Origin: Entophlyctis helioformis
Lineage: Eukaryota > Chytridiomycota > Chytridiomycetes > Chytridiales > Chytriomycetaceae
Direction: 5' to 3'
Assembly: GCA_025526915.1 (NCBI GenBank)
Contig: JAHLKH010000075.1
Location: 54,470-118,469, forward strand
DNA length: 64,000 nt
The notes under the pieces were generated by a model, which was given only the letters and a program-made list of their open reading frames with translations, had not been told where the DNA came from and ran no database searches. Both the position numbers and the translations under genes were made by a program. Positions 32,700-44,130 of the stretch are shown one piece after another. The stretch's first letter is position 1. Each line of letters opens with the position of its first letter.

Positions 32700-35600
32700 T
32701 CAGGTCGGATTGGCTTGCGCTTGGGAGTTGCCATGGTAGTGGTGGTGGTGGTGGTGGTGGTGATGGTGGTGGCCGTGGTGGTGATGGCCATGGTGATGCG
32801 GCTTGTCCTGCTCAAACGAGCCACGCTCAGAGCTAGCCTCGGCTTCTTGGCGCTGCTTCAGCGCAAGCCGCTGCCTCTGCTGCAGTTGGCGGTGATGATG
32901 GCGTTGCTCCATGACGAGGGAGCGGTACTTTTCAATCATCTTCTGGTTGACACCGCCGAGACTGAGCGTGAATGCGTGGCCATGGCTGGCAGTCGGGCTG
33001 GCGACGGACATAATGGGTCGGCTGTCGCGCGATGTGGTCGAGCCGTTTGGAGAGGGCGATGGTGCACGGTTTGGAAGTGGGCTCATTCGACCACTCTTGG
33101 CGTCGCTTGTTGAAGCGCCGTGTTTGGAGGGATGCGCGTAGGCGAGATGGGGCGGGTGAAGTGGCTGTACATGCTGGACATGGTCGCGTGATGGCGACAG
33201 GGGGGTCGGTGACGAGAGCAAAGGCGCTGACGCACGTGGCATCGATTGCTCGTGTCTGGCTGGTGAGCGGAACGATGTGCGCGAGAAGAAAAAGTCAAGC
33301 AGAGGCGAGTCTGAGCGAGGCGGCTGTTGTGCTGGAGAGCAGGCTGAGGAGGAGGCATCGTCACGGAAACGACTGGCGCGCTGGACTGCGCTCTGGCTTG
33401 GGAAACGGCTTCTTCCACTGGAGTTGCGGGCGAGAGGCTGAGAGGAGACGAGGGGACGCCATGTGGAAAGCGCGTCAGGCGAGGAGAGGACGGGCGGCTG
33501 CCGGATCCAAAAGGGTTGATGACGACTCGAGGCTTGAAGCAGTTTTTCATAAACTCTTCGCAGTCAATTGTGTCCTTGGGCAGATCCTGCAGTCGGCCAA
33601 GCAGACTCCGGTGATCAGCATGGCTGCCCTTACAGACATCCAACAGGGCTGACGCTTACCCGCAGCATGTTCCATGCGTCTGAAAAGTCGCTGCATACAA
33701 TGAGCTTGTCTTCGTGCATCGACAAGAGCGTAAGCACGACCCTAAACAGAATCTTTTCGCCCTGGTAGAAGAAGCAGTCCCAGATACGCAGCACAGTCTA
33801 ACCGTCCGGCGAGCCAAGTCAGTCAGGTGGGCAGAGCACAAGGCAACATGTCCGGATCAGCCACGCACCTCGGTGGGCATGGTGTTAACGAACAGAGCCA
33901 TGAACCACGGCGTAGTGACCATGCTGAGCACAGGCGCACGCGACGCAGCAGTCTGCACAAGCATCTCCAGATCGCCCATGGACGAGTCCGTCTGGCGCGC
34001 ATATGCAGCACGTCTTGCATCGGGGCTGTCTGACGACAGCTGGTCGAGCCACTTTGAGCACGCCTCGAGCCCAAACTTGGCGCCCTTCTTGCGCAGAATC
34101 CAGCTCCACAGAATCTCCTGCTGGATCTGGGATCCCTCAAGGGTGTTGCCGTAGGTCTCGGGTGGCAGCAGACACTCGACAATGGCAACGAGCATCCAGA
34201 ACACGCGGGTCTCGACGTCCATGCGTGCGTCTTGGTCGTCAGACTCAAAGGCAGTGCGGAGCGACGGATCGGCGTCAACAAAGACGAGCAGCAGCAGGCC
34301 GACGATAAAGTTGAGCGACTGGCAGTAGCCCACGTTGTATGAGCAAGTGCGCGATGGGGCACGCGACTCGTCCGGGTGTGGCCAAGAGTAGTACGCAAAG
34401 CATACAAGCACGCGACGGAGGGCCAGCAGGTACGGATTGCATTCAAGGGCAATCGAAGGCAGCCCAATGCTCTCGCGAGGAAGGGTGCTGGCCCTTGCAT
34501 CAGCATTGTCCACGTCGCTTCCAGCGCATCGCTCGGCCGAGAAGATGTGCCCAGCGCCAGCAAGGCTGAATTCAGAACGGCCGTTTGCAGGCGCAGGACA
34601 TGCGCGCTGAGGCGACTGGGGAGCCGAGCCTACGGGCGACGAGGACGACGAGGACGCAACCGACGAGCAAGACGACGCGCTGCCATCCGAAGAGAATGAC
34701 GATATGCCGTCCGAGTCTGCGCTGCTGGTGCTGGTCCTGGCATCTGGGGCATCGCTTCCTGCACTGGTTGAGCTGCTGGAGCCGCTTGAACTGCCGGATG
34801 CGTCGCTTGCTCGACTGCTGGTGTTGCTGCCCAGGGACGTGTTGGACGACAGCCCCTCGAACAGACGCATGCCAAGAGAGGCAGCCGCAGCAGCAGCCGA
34901 AGCCATGAATGCCGACGCCGAGGAGCCTCGCCTGCGGTCCAGGTAGTCCGAGAGCATGTCGGACTGGCTCTGCTTGTCGCTGTCATCCTGGGGCTGCTGC
35001 GCGTGCGATTCTCGTGACGGCATGCACTGCGTGTCGGGCTGGCTGTGCTGGGATGCCGAGCGAGATACGATCGGCGGCTGTGGCTGTCTGGCGGGAGTCT
35101 GGCGGGCGACGAAGCGCTCATTGTTTGGAAAGGTGCGGTACAGATCTGTCCGGTGTGTCCAAGGCACACGTGAGGGCTGTCAGCACGGCGCACACGCAGC
35201 ATGGAATGGCGTGTGTGGATGCCACGCGAGAGGGCCGACCTCTGTCAATGACCTCGACAAACTCGAGAATGGGGTTGGTGGTCTTGTCGTAGCCGTGCCG
35301 CACGTCCTGGGCCTCGCGGAAGCAGAGCATGGTGTACAGGCCCGGCTCCTGCAGCGAGAGGGCCTCGGCGCCGCTGTATCTGAACCAGCACTGCGGCCGC
35401 ATGCTCATGGGGATTCCCTTGCGCACGAGCCTCTTGACTGCAGGTGATTCCCAGACAGCGTCGTTGATGCGGTGCCCAGCAGTGTTGCGATTCAGTGTTG
35501 CGATTCAGTGTTGCGATTCAGGGTCCCCGATCAGATGCAGCGCCACACCGCACCGCACAGCACAGCATTGCGACCGCACAGCACGCGCCGCACCGCACGC

Positions 35601-35865
35601 CGCACGAGTCGGAGTTTGGCCGAGATGTGCGGCATGAGCAGCAGCACCGGCCGGCAGCACGAGGCGTGGGCCGGGAGCGGGGGCCAGGCCAGTCAGCAGC
35701 AATGGTTGCAGCAATGGACGCAGCCATGGACGCAGCAATGGTTGTGTTGGTGCGGGCCAGGACAGGAAGCAACAGAGACGGAAAGCATGTCGTCAGCAAG
35801 CAGGCGGTGACGACGAGTGACGAGTGACGAGTGACGAATGCGACGAGTGTGATGGGCACGGGCGG

Positions 35866-35907
<42 letters not shown>

Positions 35908-36481
35908 ATGGGCACGGCGACGCACCTTTGTCAGAGCGAGGCGGCGGCGGACGGCGGCCTGCTGCCAAGCCTGCCGGATGCAGCGACGGCAGCGACTGCA
36001 CGCTGCTCGTGCTGGCTCTGGTGGTTGTGCTGGTTGTGCTGCTCGTGCTGGCTCTGGCGACTGCGGCGTGGGCAGCAGATACAGCAGATGCAGCCGATGC
36101 AGCCGATGCAGACACTCTGGATGCAGGCGACAGGGACGGCGACAGGGACGGCGTCAGGGACCGTGACAGCGCGCCGGGCGTGTGCGGCATCGAGTCCCAC
36201 TTGGCGATGCGCCGGAGGCTGGTGTCGCTGTAGGCGCTGTGGAAGGCGAGCCAGGACACGGTCTGGTGGCGGGGCACTTTGAAGCCGAGCGGGTCACTGC
36301 CACGCACGGGGCCAAGCGGGCAGCAGGGTCAGCAGAGGCGGCAGCACGGAGGGCAGCGAGCAGCGGGCAGCGGGCAGCAAGCAGCAAGCAGCAAGCAGCA
36401 AGCAGCAAGCAGCGCAGCCCCCGTCGATCCGTGCATCGATCCGTGCATCCACGCTCACATCTGCAACGGGTCCGCCGCCAT
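32700..36481 (-). CDS. TBC-domain Rab GTPase-activating protein with long Ser-rich insert and poly-His tail
   Basis: Six exons (36481-36459, 36296-35926, 35437-35240, 35145-33869, 33797-33660, 33586-32700) give about 964 residues with one missing base near 33345. It begins MAADPLQIDPLGFKVPR. The TBC domain has RKGIPMSMRPQCWFRYSGA, the arginine-finger motif EVIDRDLYRTFP and the glutamine-finger NVGYCQSLNFIVGLLL, so both catalytic fingers are intact. TTPWFMALFVNTMP and VLRIWDCFFYQGEKILFRV follow. A Ser/Gln-rich insert of roughly 220 residues separates the two fingers. The C-terminus is Ser/Pro-rich and ends in a His tract (about 15 His within HHGHHHHGHHHH and beyond). Introns carry CCAG and GCAGCAA repeats. 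The exact Rab is unknown. Confidence 0.8.
35868..35908. repeat. (CCAG)n microsatellite in the TBC gene
   Basis: About ten copies of the tetranucleotide lie in the intron between exons 2 and 3 of the TBC gene, just after the exon 2 donor. A separate (GCAGCAA)-type run lies in intron 1 at about 36374-36415. Confidence 0.9.
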
Positions 36482-36675
36482 TGCTGCACTCGTTCCGCTC
36501 GTTCTCGCTAATTGGCAGAAACCAAAAATCTTGGCATTCGCGGCATTCGCGGCATTTGAGGTGCCACCCGGACATTTTTGCTCTGCACAAGCCGTTTGTG
36601 TGACGGAGCGTTCCGCTTGGTGCACCAGGCGGTCGCCTGAGCCTCGTTGGTTTTCCACAGGCCGCGAAACAACAC

Positions 36676-39290
36676 ATGCAGCGGCAGCCCGACCTTGCAC
36701 GGAGGCAGGCACCTGCGTCTGCCTCCGAGCCTGCCAGCACCAGTGCACCAGCGCCAGCACAAGCACCAGCACAGGCACCAGCACCACGTCGTGCACCACA
36801 GGCACCAGGACAGCCGCAGCCGCAGCAGCCAGAGCGAGCGCCACGGCCTGAACGCTCGCCCAGACCCGACCGTCCTGGCCGTCCTGGCCGTCCTGACCGT
36901 CCTGAGCAGCCAGGCAAGACAAGGCCATCACTGCCAGCGCCAACAAGCCTGCCCGTTCAACCCTCGGCCAGTCCTGTGCCCGATCCAGGCGCGGGGCAGG
37001 GCCAGCCGCCGCTTGCTCCTCTCGAGCGGACGCTTGCACCTGCCACGCCTGCCTCTGCAACAGCCGTACCGCCCAGGCCGTCGATGCCGCCGCCCAGCCG
37101 GCCCGCAAGCGTCGCAGAAATAGAGCCACACGCCAAAAATGTCGGCGAGCAGCTGGGCGCGCCGGTGGGTGCGCAGGAAACCATTCTGCCCAACGGCGAG
37201 GCCACGACCGTCGTCGTGCCCAAGGACTCGACGTCCTCCACGCTGCGGCCCGTCGCAGCCGCAATCGCCCCCGCCTTTGCCCTGCTGCTCATCGTGGGCT
37301 GCCTCGTCCTGCTGCACGTCCGCCGCTTCTTCCACCCCGCTGACGACCAGAAGAAGGCCGCCGCTGCCAAGAAGCGGGCTGCTGCCGCTGCCGCCAAGAA
37401 GCGGAAGGGCGGCCCGCCGTCGCCGCGTGCGCCTCGCGCCAACCGCTCGCCCGTCCCGCTGCTGCACAACCGCTCGACTGACGCAGACGCCGCCAGCCCC
37501 GCCAACCTCGGCAACCACAACAGCCCCTTGGCGCACCAGCGACACGCAGCCATGCAGCCATCGCAGCCTGCGGTGCCACTGACGCACATGCACGCCAACC
37601 TGATCAGCTATGCCACGCCACCTGTGCACTCGCCGTCGCCGCAAAGGCAGCTGCTGCAATCGCCCCCTCTTGCACAGCAACTACCACAGCAGCAACTACC
37701 ACAGCAGCAGCAACTACATCAGCAGCAGCAACACATCGTGTCTTGCCTGCACCACTGAATGCTCACATCAAGGCGGCCACGGCGGCAGCTGCTGGAAACA
37801 ATATCAACAGCGCCAGCAACTTGATCCCGCCGCGCTCGGCATCACACAACTCGCCGCTGGTCAACATGGCCAGCTTCCCCATCTTTGCACAGTCTCCCCG
37901 CCATACCAACACCCCAGAGCCCAGCCACGGCGGCATGAACTCGCCCTCCTCAGCGCGTCCACGCTCGCCACCGCCGCCAAAGATCGTCGAGACGGCCATG
38001 CCGCCGCCGCCGTTCATGCCCGCCGTCCCCAACATATTCGTCCAGCCAGCATCAACCGCCACACACTCGATCACAACGAGCAGCAACAGCGCGTTGGCCA
38101 GCACGACGTTTGGTGCTGCTACTGCCTCAGCCGCCACAACAACAGTCATGGCAGCCGGTCCTGCACAGGCTGGAGGACGGACACGCGAGGGATCAGAAGA
38201 CTTTGACCCCGAGTCGTCCGTGTTCAGCATTGCCGCATACATGCCAGAGACCGCAGCCAGCGAGCAACAACAACAAACGCCGTTTTCTCAACAAGAGCAG
38301 CAGCAGCAGCAGCAGCAACCATCTGTACATCGCCCTATCCCTATCCGGCCATCGCCGCAACCGGCACTTGCAACAGCACCGACCCCTGCGCCAACACCCG
38401 CTGCACCCCGCCCCTTCCAATCCAGCCCCACAGACTCGATCCCAGAGTACTCGGAGTGGCTCGAGTCTGTGCACGGGTCAACCGTCGCGTCTGGACACGA
38501 GCCCGAGGCTGACTACGGCGTCCCTTACAACAATGTCCGTACCGCCGGCGCCATACGCACATCGCGTCGCATGTCCAACAACCGCGGATCCCGCCGCCTC
38601 AGCCACGTTGGCCACACCAGTGGTGGCTACGGTCCCGGCGGCGGCACGCAGACAGCGTTTGCCAACATGGCCAATCTCGGTCCTGCACACGGCCAACGCC
38701 GCCGCTCAAGCGTCCGCACATCCATCACGTCGTCGCAGATGCAGAAGATGTACGAGCAGCAGATGTTCCAGGTGCGCATGCAACGCCAGCAGCAACAGCA
38801 GCAGCAGCAGCTCGAGCTCCAGCAGCAGCGCCAGTACAACGAAATGATGGAGGCGCGCATGCGCGAGCAGCAGCAGGCGGCCATCAAGGCGCTCGTGTCG
38901 TCGCAGTACGCCACCCCGTCAGGCACCATCTTTGGCTCGATGCCAGCCTCAAAGGCCACGTGGAAGCTTGGCGGCCTCAAGTACCTCACGCGCGACGAGG
39001 CGCGGCGCCAGCGTGCCCAGCGCAAGGCAGACGAGCAGCTGAGCCGCTACCAGGCGAACCACATGCAGCAGCGAGAGAGCCTTGCGTCGCGCATTTCGTC
39101 GGCTGTGCGGGGACGCCGTGATCACACGGGTGTGGCCAGCGGCAACCACACTGGCAGCTTCTTCAACCAGCGGCGTAGATCGTCGCGCAAGAGCACGCTG
39201 TCGTCGGTCACGGGCAATGGCAAGTCGGTGACGGGCGAGCAGTCTGTCGGTGTCACGTCTTCTGTCTATGATACGTTCAACGTTTGGTAG
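36676..39290 (+). CDS. Single-pass membrane protein, Pro-rich outside and Gln-rich inside
   Basis: I do not recognise a family. Read with one missing base near 37743 it has 871 residues. Residues 1-195 are Pro/Ala/Gln-rich. One helix (VAAAIAPAFALLLIVGCLVL, about 197-220) is followed by a basic stop-transfer patch (HVRR, then AKKRAAAAAAKKRK). The long second part has poly-Gln tracts, SIPEYSEWLESVHG, and a conserved-looking end with WKLGGLKYLTRDEARRQRAQ. A Pro/Ser-rich ectodomain with one helix and a large cytosolic tail resembles wall-stress sensors, but no signal peptide or WSC domain is seen. A splice-acceptor-like TTTTCCACAG just before the ATG hints at a missing first exon. A 70-nt intron near 37738 is an alternative to the frame break. 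Confidence 0.6.
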
Positions 39291-39507
39291 TTTATAAACC
39301 TTTTTATGTATAGTGCCACAAGCATAAGAGCTGGGCGAGGCATTTTGACGCATGCAAGGCGGGGAGTGCGCTGGGGACACCAGTCGTGAGGCCTTGATAG
39401 TGCCGATCGCCTCTGTCTTTGCACTCGCTGCTTGGCCACTTGGCTACTCGCCACTTGGCTTGTTCGAAACAACATTTCAATTTCGATGCTGTTCGCCCAA
39501 CGGAAAC

Positions 39508-40061
39508 ATGCAACGACAGGCGAGCGTTGATGTGCCCAACGGCATGCCGCACCAACGACGGCCACCGCAGCCCCCACAACAACAGCAGCAGGAGCAGCAG
39601 CAGATGGATGCCAATGCCATAGCAGCCAACGCAACGAATGCCGTCTTTGTGGCGCTGTCCGAAGCGCAGCGCCGGTCGACCGCCTCGCCGCTGGCTTCAC
39701 CAGCCCTGTCGACATCAACGTCGCTCGCAGCCGTGGATCAGCCGTTGACATCGTCCAGCGCCTCGTCCAAGGGCCGCACGTCTCCACCCACTGCGCTCAC
39801 CGCACAGGGCGCTGCCCGTGGTGGACCTGGCGGCCGCTCGGGGCCTGCTGGTGCCGGTGCCGGTGCCGGTGCTGATGGTGCGGCACAGGGCCAGGCGGCT
39901 GGCGGCAAGCAGACCATGTACGAGTGGCTGCAGACGCTGTCCAAGTTTATCGGCCCGGGATACCTGGTTGCCATTGGCTACTTTGATCCTGGCAACTGGG
40001 CGACCGACCTTGCTGGTACGTCTGTTGGTGTGTGTGTGTGGTGTGTGGTTGTGTGGTGTGT

Positions 40062-40102
<41 letters not shown>

Positions 40103-41920
40103 TGTATGTGTGTCTGTATGTGGGCACCTGCGGGTGCGAATGCCTTCCACCGCCGTCCATAACCTTGGCTTGCGGCCGCCAATGCCACGTGATCGCCCAT
40201 GCTTACCAACTGACCGTTCACCCCACAGCCGGCTCCGAGTTTGGCTACCGCCTGCTGTTCATCATCCTGCTGTCCAACATCATGGCCGTCGTGCTGCAGA
40301 GCTTATGTGTCAAGCTCGGCGTCGTCACGGGCCTGGACCTGGCGTCGGCATGCCGCAAATACTGTCCGCCGTGGCTCAACTGGATCCTGTACATCTTTTG
40401 CGAGATTGCCATCATGGCTTGCGATCTGGCCGGTGCGTTTCTCTCGCTTCCGTGCTTCTGTGCTTCCTGTATCCTCCATCTCCATCGTGTGGCCTCTCTC
40501 TCTCTCTCTGTGTCGCTCCCACGCTCCCACGCGTTGGTTGCCCCGCTTTGATGATGATTCGCCCATGCCCACTCCGATCCACGCGTTCCACGTTGAACGC
40601 CACGATCGCACGTCAATCACTCACTCACTCACTAACTCGCTCATTCCAACAGAGGTCATTGGCTCTGCAATCGCCCTAAACTTGCTGTTTGGACTCCCGC
40701 TCTTTGCAGGCGTCCTCATCACAGCGCTGGATGTCATGATCATCCTCATGGGCTGGAACGCCAAGCACATCAAGTTCTACGAGTTTGCCATCATCGGTCT
40801 TGTGCTCGCTGTCGGCGGCTGCTTCGCCATCCTCATCTCAAAGTCCAACCCCGTCTGGAGCCAAGTGTTTCTCGGCTTCGTGCCCTCGCCGGCCATCTTT
40901 ACCGAGCGCAGCAGTCTGTACATTGCCGTCGGCATTATTGGTGCGACCGTCATGCCGCACAACCTGTACCTGCACTCGGCGATCGTGCGGTACAGAAACT
41001 CGAGCCAGGCGCAAGAGATTGGCGAGATCAACGAGGTGGATTTCACCGACGACGACCGCCTGTCGGTGGTGTCCGAGGACCGCCAGCCGCTCCGCCGCAA
41101 GCAGTTTCTGCCCACGAGCGTGCGCATGGCGACCATCGATACCGTCATTGCCCTCACGTTTGCGCTGCTGGTCAACTCGTCCATTCTGATTGTCGCCTCG
41201 GCCAATTTCCACGCCATTGGCCGCACAGACGTGGCCGACATTGCAGACGCACACGCTCTCATGCGCGACCTGCTCGGCCCGGCTGCCGGCGTGCTGTTTG
41301 CCGTGGCGCTGCTCATCTCGGGACAGAGCTCGACCGTCACGGGCACGCTTGCCGGGCAGTTTGTGATGGAGGGATTCCTTGGATCCAAGTTCCGCGTTCC
41401 GGCATGGGCACGCCGGCTTGTCACGCGACTGCTCGCGATCGTGCCGGCACTGGTGGTCATTTTCGTGTTTGGCGACAAGGCGCTCAACGACCTGCTTGTG
41501 TTTTCGCAAATCATCCTGTCGCTGCAGCTGCCGTTTGCGCTGTGGCCGCTCATCTGGTTCACATGCTCGACGACGGTCATGACGGTCAAGTTCCATGGCA
41601 GCGCGCCGCCACGCACGTCGATTGCCGAGGGGCTTGCCAGCGGCGATGTGCTGGGCGCCGAGGCAGTTCGGCTTGCATCAGCAGCCGGCGTTGAGCAGCA
41701 GCTGGCAGCCGAGCAGACTCCATTGTCAAACGATGCGGGCGACGGGCGGGACTCGTGTGGCGACTCGGACGCGGCGACGATCACGGTCGAGACGATGCCC
41801 TCTGAGCAGTCGTTTGTCAATGGCTGGCTGCTGACGATTGTCGTGGTGACCATTGGGCTGATTGTGACGACACTCAACATTGTGCTGCTGGTGCAGATTG
41901 CGACTGGCACCACGGCGTGA
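39508..41920 (+). CDS. NRAMP-family divalent metal transporter
   Basis: Three exons (39508-40015, 40229-40432, 40653-41920) give 659 residues. NRAMP proteins move Mn2+/Fe2+ with protons. Helix 1 carries YFDPGNWATDLAAGSEFGYR with the metal-binding DPGN motif. Helix 6 has VMPHNLYLHSAIVR, the conserved MPHN motif with its metal-binding Met. SGQSSTVTGTLAGQFVMEGF and SQIILSLQLPFALWPLIW follow. The roughly 140-residue N-terminus is Gln/Ser/Ala-rich. An upstream ATG at 39352 extends the frame by 52 residues, but the region includes a hydrophobic stretch not seen in the family, so I chose 39508. Intron 1 contains a TG microsatellite. Plasma membrane or vacuolar location cannot be told from the sequence. 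Confidence 0.92.
40030..40098. repeat. (TG)n microsatellite in NRAMP intron 1
   Basis: Almost pure TG/GTGG tract of about 70 nt directly after the 5' splice site. Confidence 0.95.
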
Positions 41921-42043
41921 TCGCATCAGCGTGTGTGGTCGTACCGATGCACGGTCGACACAAGGGACACTGCTGGCAGGCACCATGGCATGTTGGCTCT
42001 ACACGCACTCTGGCAATGAACTTTTTATAGGATCTGGAGGGTC

Positions 42044-42132
42044 TCAACGTGGCCGCTTGGAAGCCGGACGGGCCGTGGAGGACTTGAAGCGCTTTACTTG
42101 CGATGCATCCGACGCCTCTGCCTGGCGCTTGA

Positions 42133-42163
<31 letters not shown>

Positions 42164-43064
42164 TTGTTGTTGCTGTATGAGCTGCTGTTGCTGCATGAGC
42201 TGCTGTTGCTGTTGTTGCTGTAGCTGGGTCTGCTGGTCCTTGAGCCTGGTCTGCAGCAGCCGGATGAACGCATGGTCTGCGCTGGACGTAATGACCTGCT
42301 TTGGCTGCGTGAGCGCATCGCGGGGAGCAACGTACGTCCGAGGCGGTGCCGTCTGGCGGTCGAGCAAGCGAGTGAGTGGATGTGTGCGTGGCAGTATCAG
42401 CAGCAGCAGGCAGGCAGGCGAGCGAGCGCACCTGGACGGCGATGAGCGTGGGCGACGGCCGCGCAGCCACGGGCAGGCACGGCAGGTCGCGCAGGTACGG
42501 GCCGGCCATCTCGCTGTCGTGGCCGGGCCGTGGCGGTCGGTCGGTCCGTCGGTCGTCGGTCGTCGGTCAATCGGGAAAGACGGCGACGAGATGCTCGGCG
42601 TGGTCGTCGGCGTGCACAACGAGAGCCAGCGGATCGACCGCCTCGAGCACGCCGTAGTCGTACACAAACACCCGGCCGATGCGCCAGTCGCCTGCTGCGT
42701 CGCTCGCCACGTCGCCCAGCCACTCCAGCAGCCGCTCCAGCGCGCAGCCGCCGGCGCGGTCCACCAGCACCACGGCGTCCACGGGCTGCAGGCCGGGCTG
42801 TGCGCCGCGCGTCGTCCATCCGGCAGCGTCAACGACCGCCTCGAGCGAGTGCACCCATATCGACGACTCGGCCAGCAGCGTGCGTCGCAGGCTGCGCTTG
42901 ACCCGCACCAGCCTCTTCGACGGCACAGACTTTAAGTGGCAGTACACGCACGTCTGGCTGAGCGGCGGTGGCAGCAGCGGCAGGCGCTCTGCCGGTGCAC
43001 GCCTCGGCCGGTAGCGATCGGCGCTGGCGTCGGGCAGCTGCCACACTCTCGGCGATTCGGACAT
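42044..43064 (-). CDS. Poly-Gln orphan protein
   Basis: I do not recognise the family. Exon 1 starts at 43064 and runs to about 42583. Exon 2 is about 42509-42432 and exon 3 is 42352-42044. The first exon encodes TCVYCHLKSVPSKRLVRVKR, SLRRTLLAESSIWVHSLEAV and VFVYDYGVLEAVDPLALVVH, which reads like a folded domain of about 160 residues. Exon 2 adds MAGPYLRDLPCLP. Exon 3 has DHAFIRLLQTRLKDQQTQLQ, a poly-Gln tract broken by single Leu and Met, and a basic end (QVKRFKSS), suggesting a nuclear protein. The first splice junction is not settled: the only good acceptor (ACAG|CGAG) has a phase no GT donor matches. Confidence 0.5.
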
Positions 43065-43091
43065 TCAGCGCATCTGGACAAGCCCCTTCCT

Positions 43092-43997
43092 TTATTCCAC
43101 ATCCATCGACACCACATCGTCGTTGCCGTCACCATCGTCGTTGCCGTTGCCGTTGTTGTCTGTGGTGGCAGCAGCGGCACAGAGACTCCACCCGGCAGAC
43201 ACGAGCGCCGACGCCGAGGCAGACGACGTGACAGACGACGCGACGGACGACGTGATGGACGGTGTCCACAGCACCATCTGTCCGTGGCCCGGCGCGTCCT
43301 CGCACGAGCGGCCAGCGCTCATCAGCCGCATCTCGTTGTACAGGCCCGATGCCATGGACGGCGTGGCGATCGCATCCACGTCGTAGTTGCAGACCAGGCC
43401 GGGCGACTCGAGCGATCCGGGCGACTCGAGCGATCCGGCCGACCCGAGCGAGCCGCTGTATGAAGCGTGTGGGATCGCCAGCACCGGTGGCCGTGCTCCC
43501 AGTGACGGCGGAGTGAACCGCACGAGTGCATTCGACGGCGGTTGCTGCTGTGGTTGTGGTGGTGGTTGCTGGGGTGTTGTTGCTGCTGCTGTTGCTGCGA
43601 TGAGATGGCCGGCAGCGGTGTGGATGGGCAGGGACAGGGACGGCGGCACGCCCATCGGCATGCTGTCGTAGCGAGCCCGTTTGGCATGCCCGCCGCCCGT
43701 GCCATCGTGCATCCGTTTGTGGTGCTGGCCTTGCGGCTGCGGTTGGTGCTGCTGCTGCTGGTCAGCCCGAATGCCCATCTCGCTGATGCCCATGCGAGAC
43801 CGCTTGGACAGTGGTGGCGACACCGGCGATGACGATGCCGCCATGACGATGTCGCTGGTGGCAGTTCCGGCGTCGTCGGCCCACGGCCGTTTCCCTAGTT
43901 TCGCTGTCGCTGCCGCTGCTATCATGCTTGCTCCTGCGCCAGTCCCACCGCCTGCAGCTGGCTCTGTGCCTTGCATCGTCATGGCTGTTGTGGTCAT
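43092..43997 (-). CDS. Low-complexity, probably nuclear orphan protein
   Basis: A single exon of 301 residues with no recognised domain. It contains Ala, Gln/Pro and Ser/Gly tracts and several short basic clusters (KLGKRPW, LSKRSRMG, HHKRMHDG, HAKRARYD) that could act in nuclear import. A SLESPGSLESPG duplication and an Asn/Asp-rich end (DNNGNGNDDGDGNDDV) are visible. It lies tandem with the poly-Gln orphan, 27 bp between stop and start. Confidence 0.5.
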   Translation of the reverse strand: MTTTAMTMQGTEPAAGGGTGAGASMIAAAATAKLGKRPWADDAGTATSDIVMAASSSPVSPPLSKRSRMGISEMGIRADQQQQHQPQPQGQHHKRMHDGTGGGHAKRARYDSMPMGVPPSLSLPIHTAAGHLIAATAAATTPQQPPPQPQQQPPSNALVRFTPPSLGARPPVLAIPHASYSGSLGSAGSLESPGSLESPGLVCNYDVDAIATPSMASGLYNEMRLMSAGRSCEDAPGHGQMVLWTPSITSSVASSVTSSASASALVSAGWSLCAAAATTDNNGNGNDDGDGNDDVVSMDVE

Positions 43998-44079
43998 GCC
44001 AGATCAACTCGTTGCATCACAACGAGGGAAAGTGTCGGAAACCCCACGGAACCGTCGCGAACCCTCGCGTTCATTCACA

Positions 44080-44116
<37 letters not shown>
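44080..44116. repeat. (CA)n microsatellite
   Basis: About 17 CA units in the spacer between the low-complexity orphan and the 3' end of the homeobox gene. Confidence 0.95.
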
Positions 44117-44130
44117 GATGCTGCAAGCCA

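Noticed and set aside
37738..37810. A 70-nt intron in the membrane protein gene
   Set aside because: Possible donor GTCTTG is weak, and the skipped stretch (LPAPLNAHIKAATAAAAGNN) reads as protein without stops. I prefer one lost T, but cannot exclude the intron.
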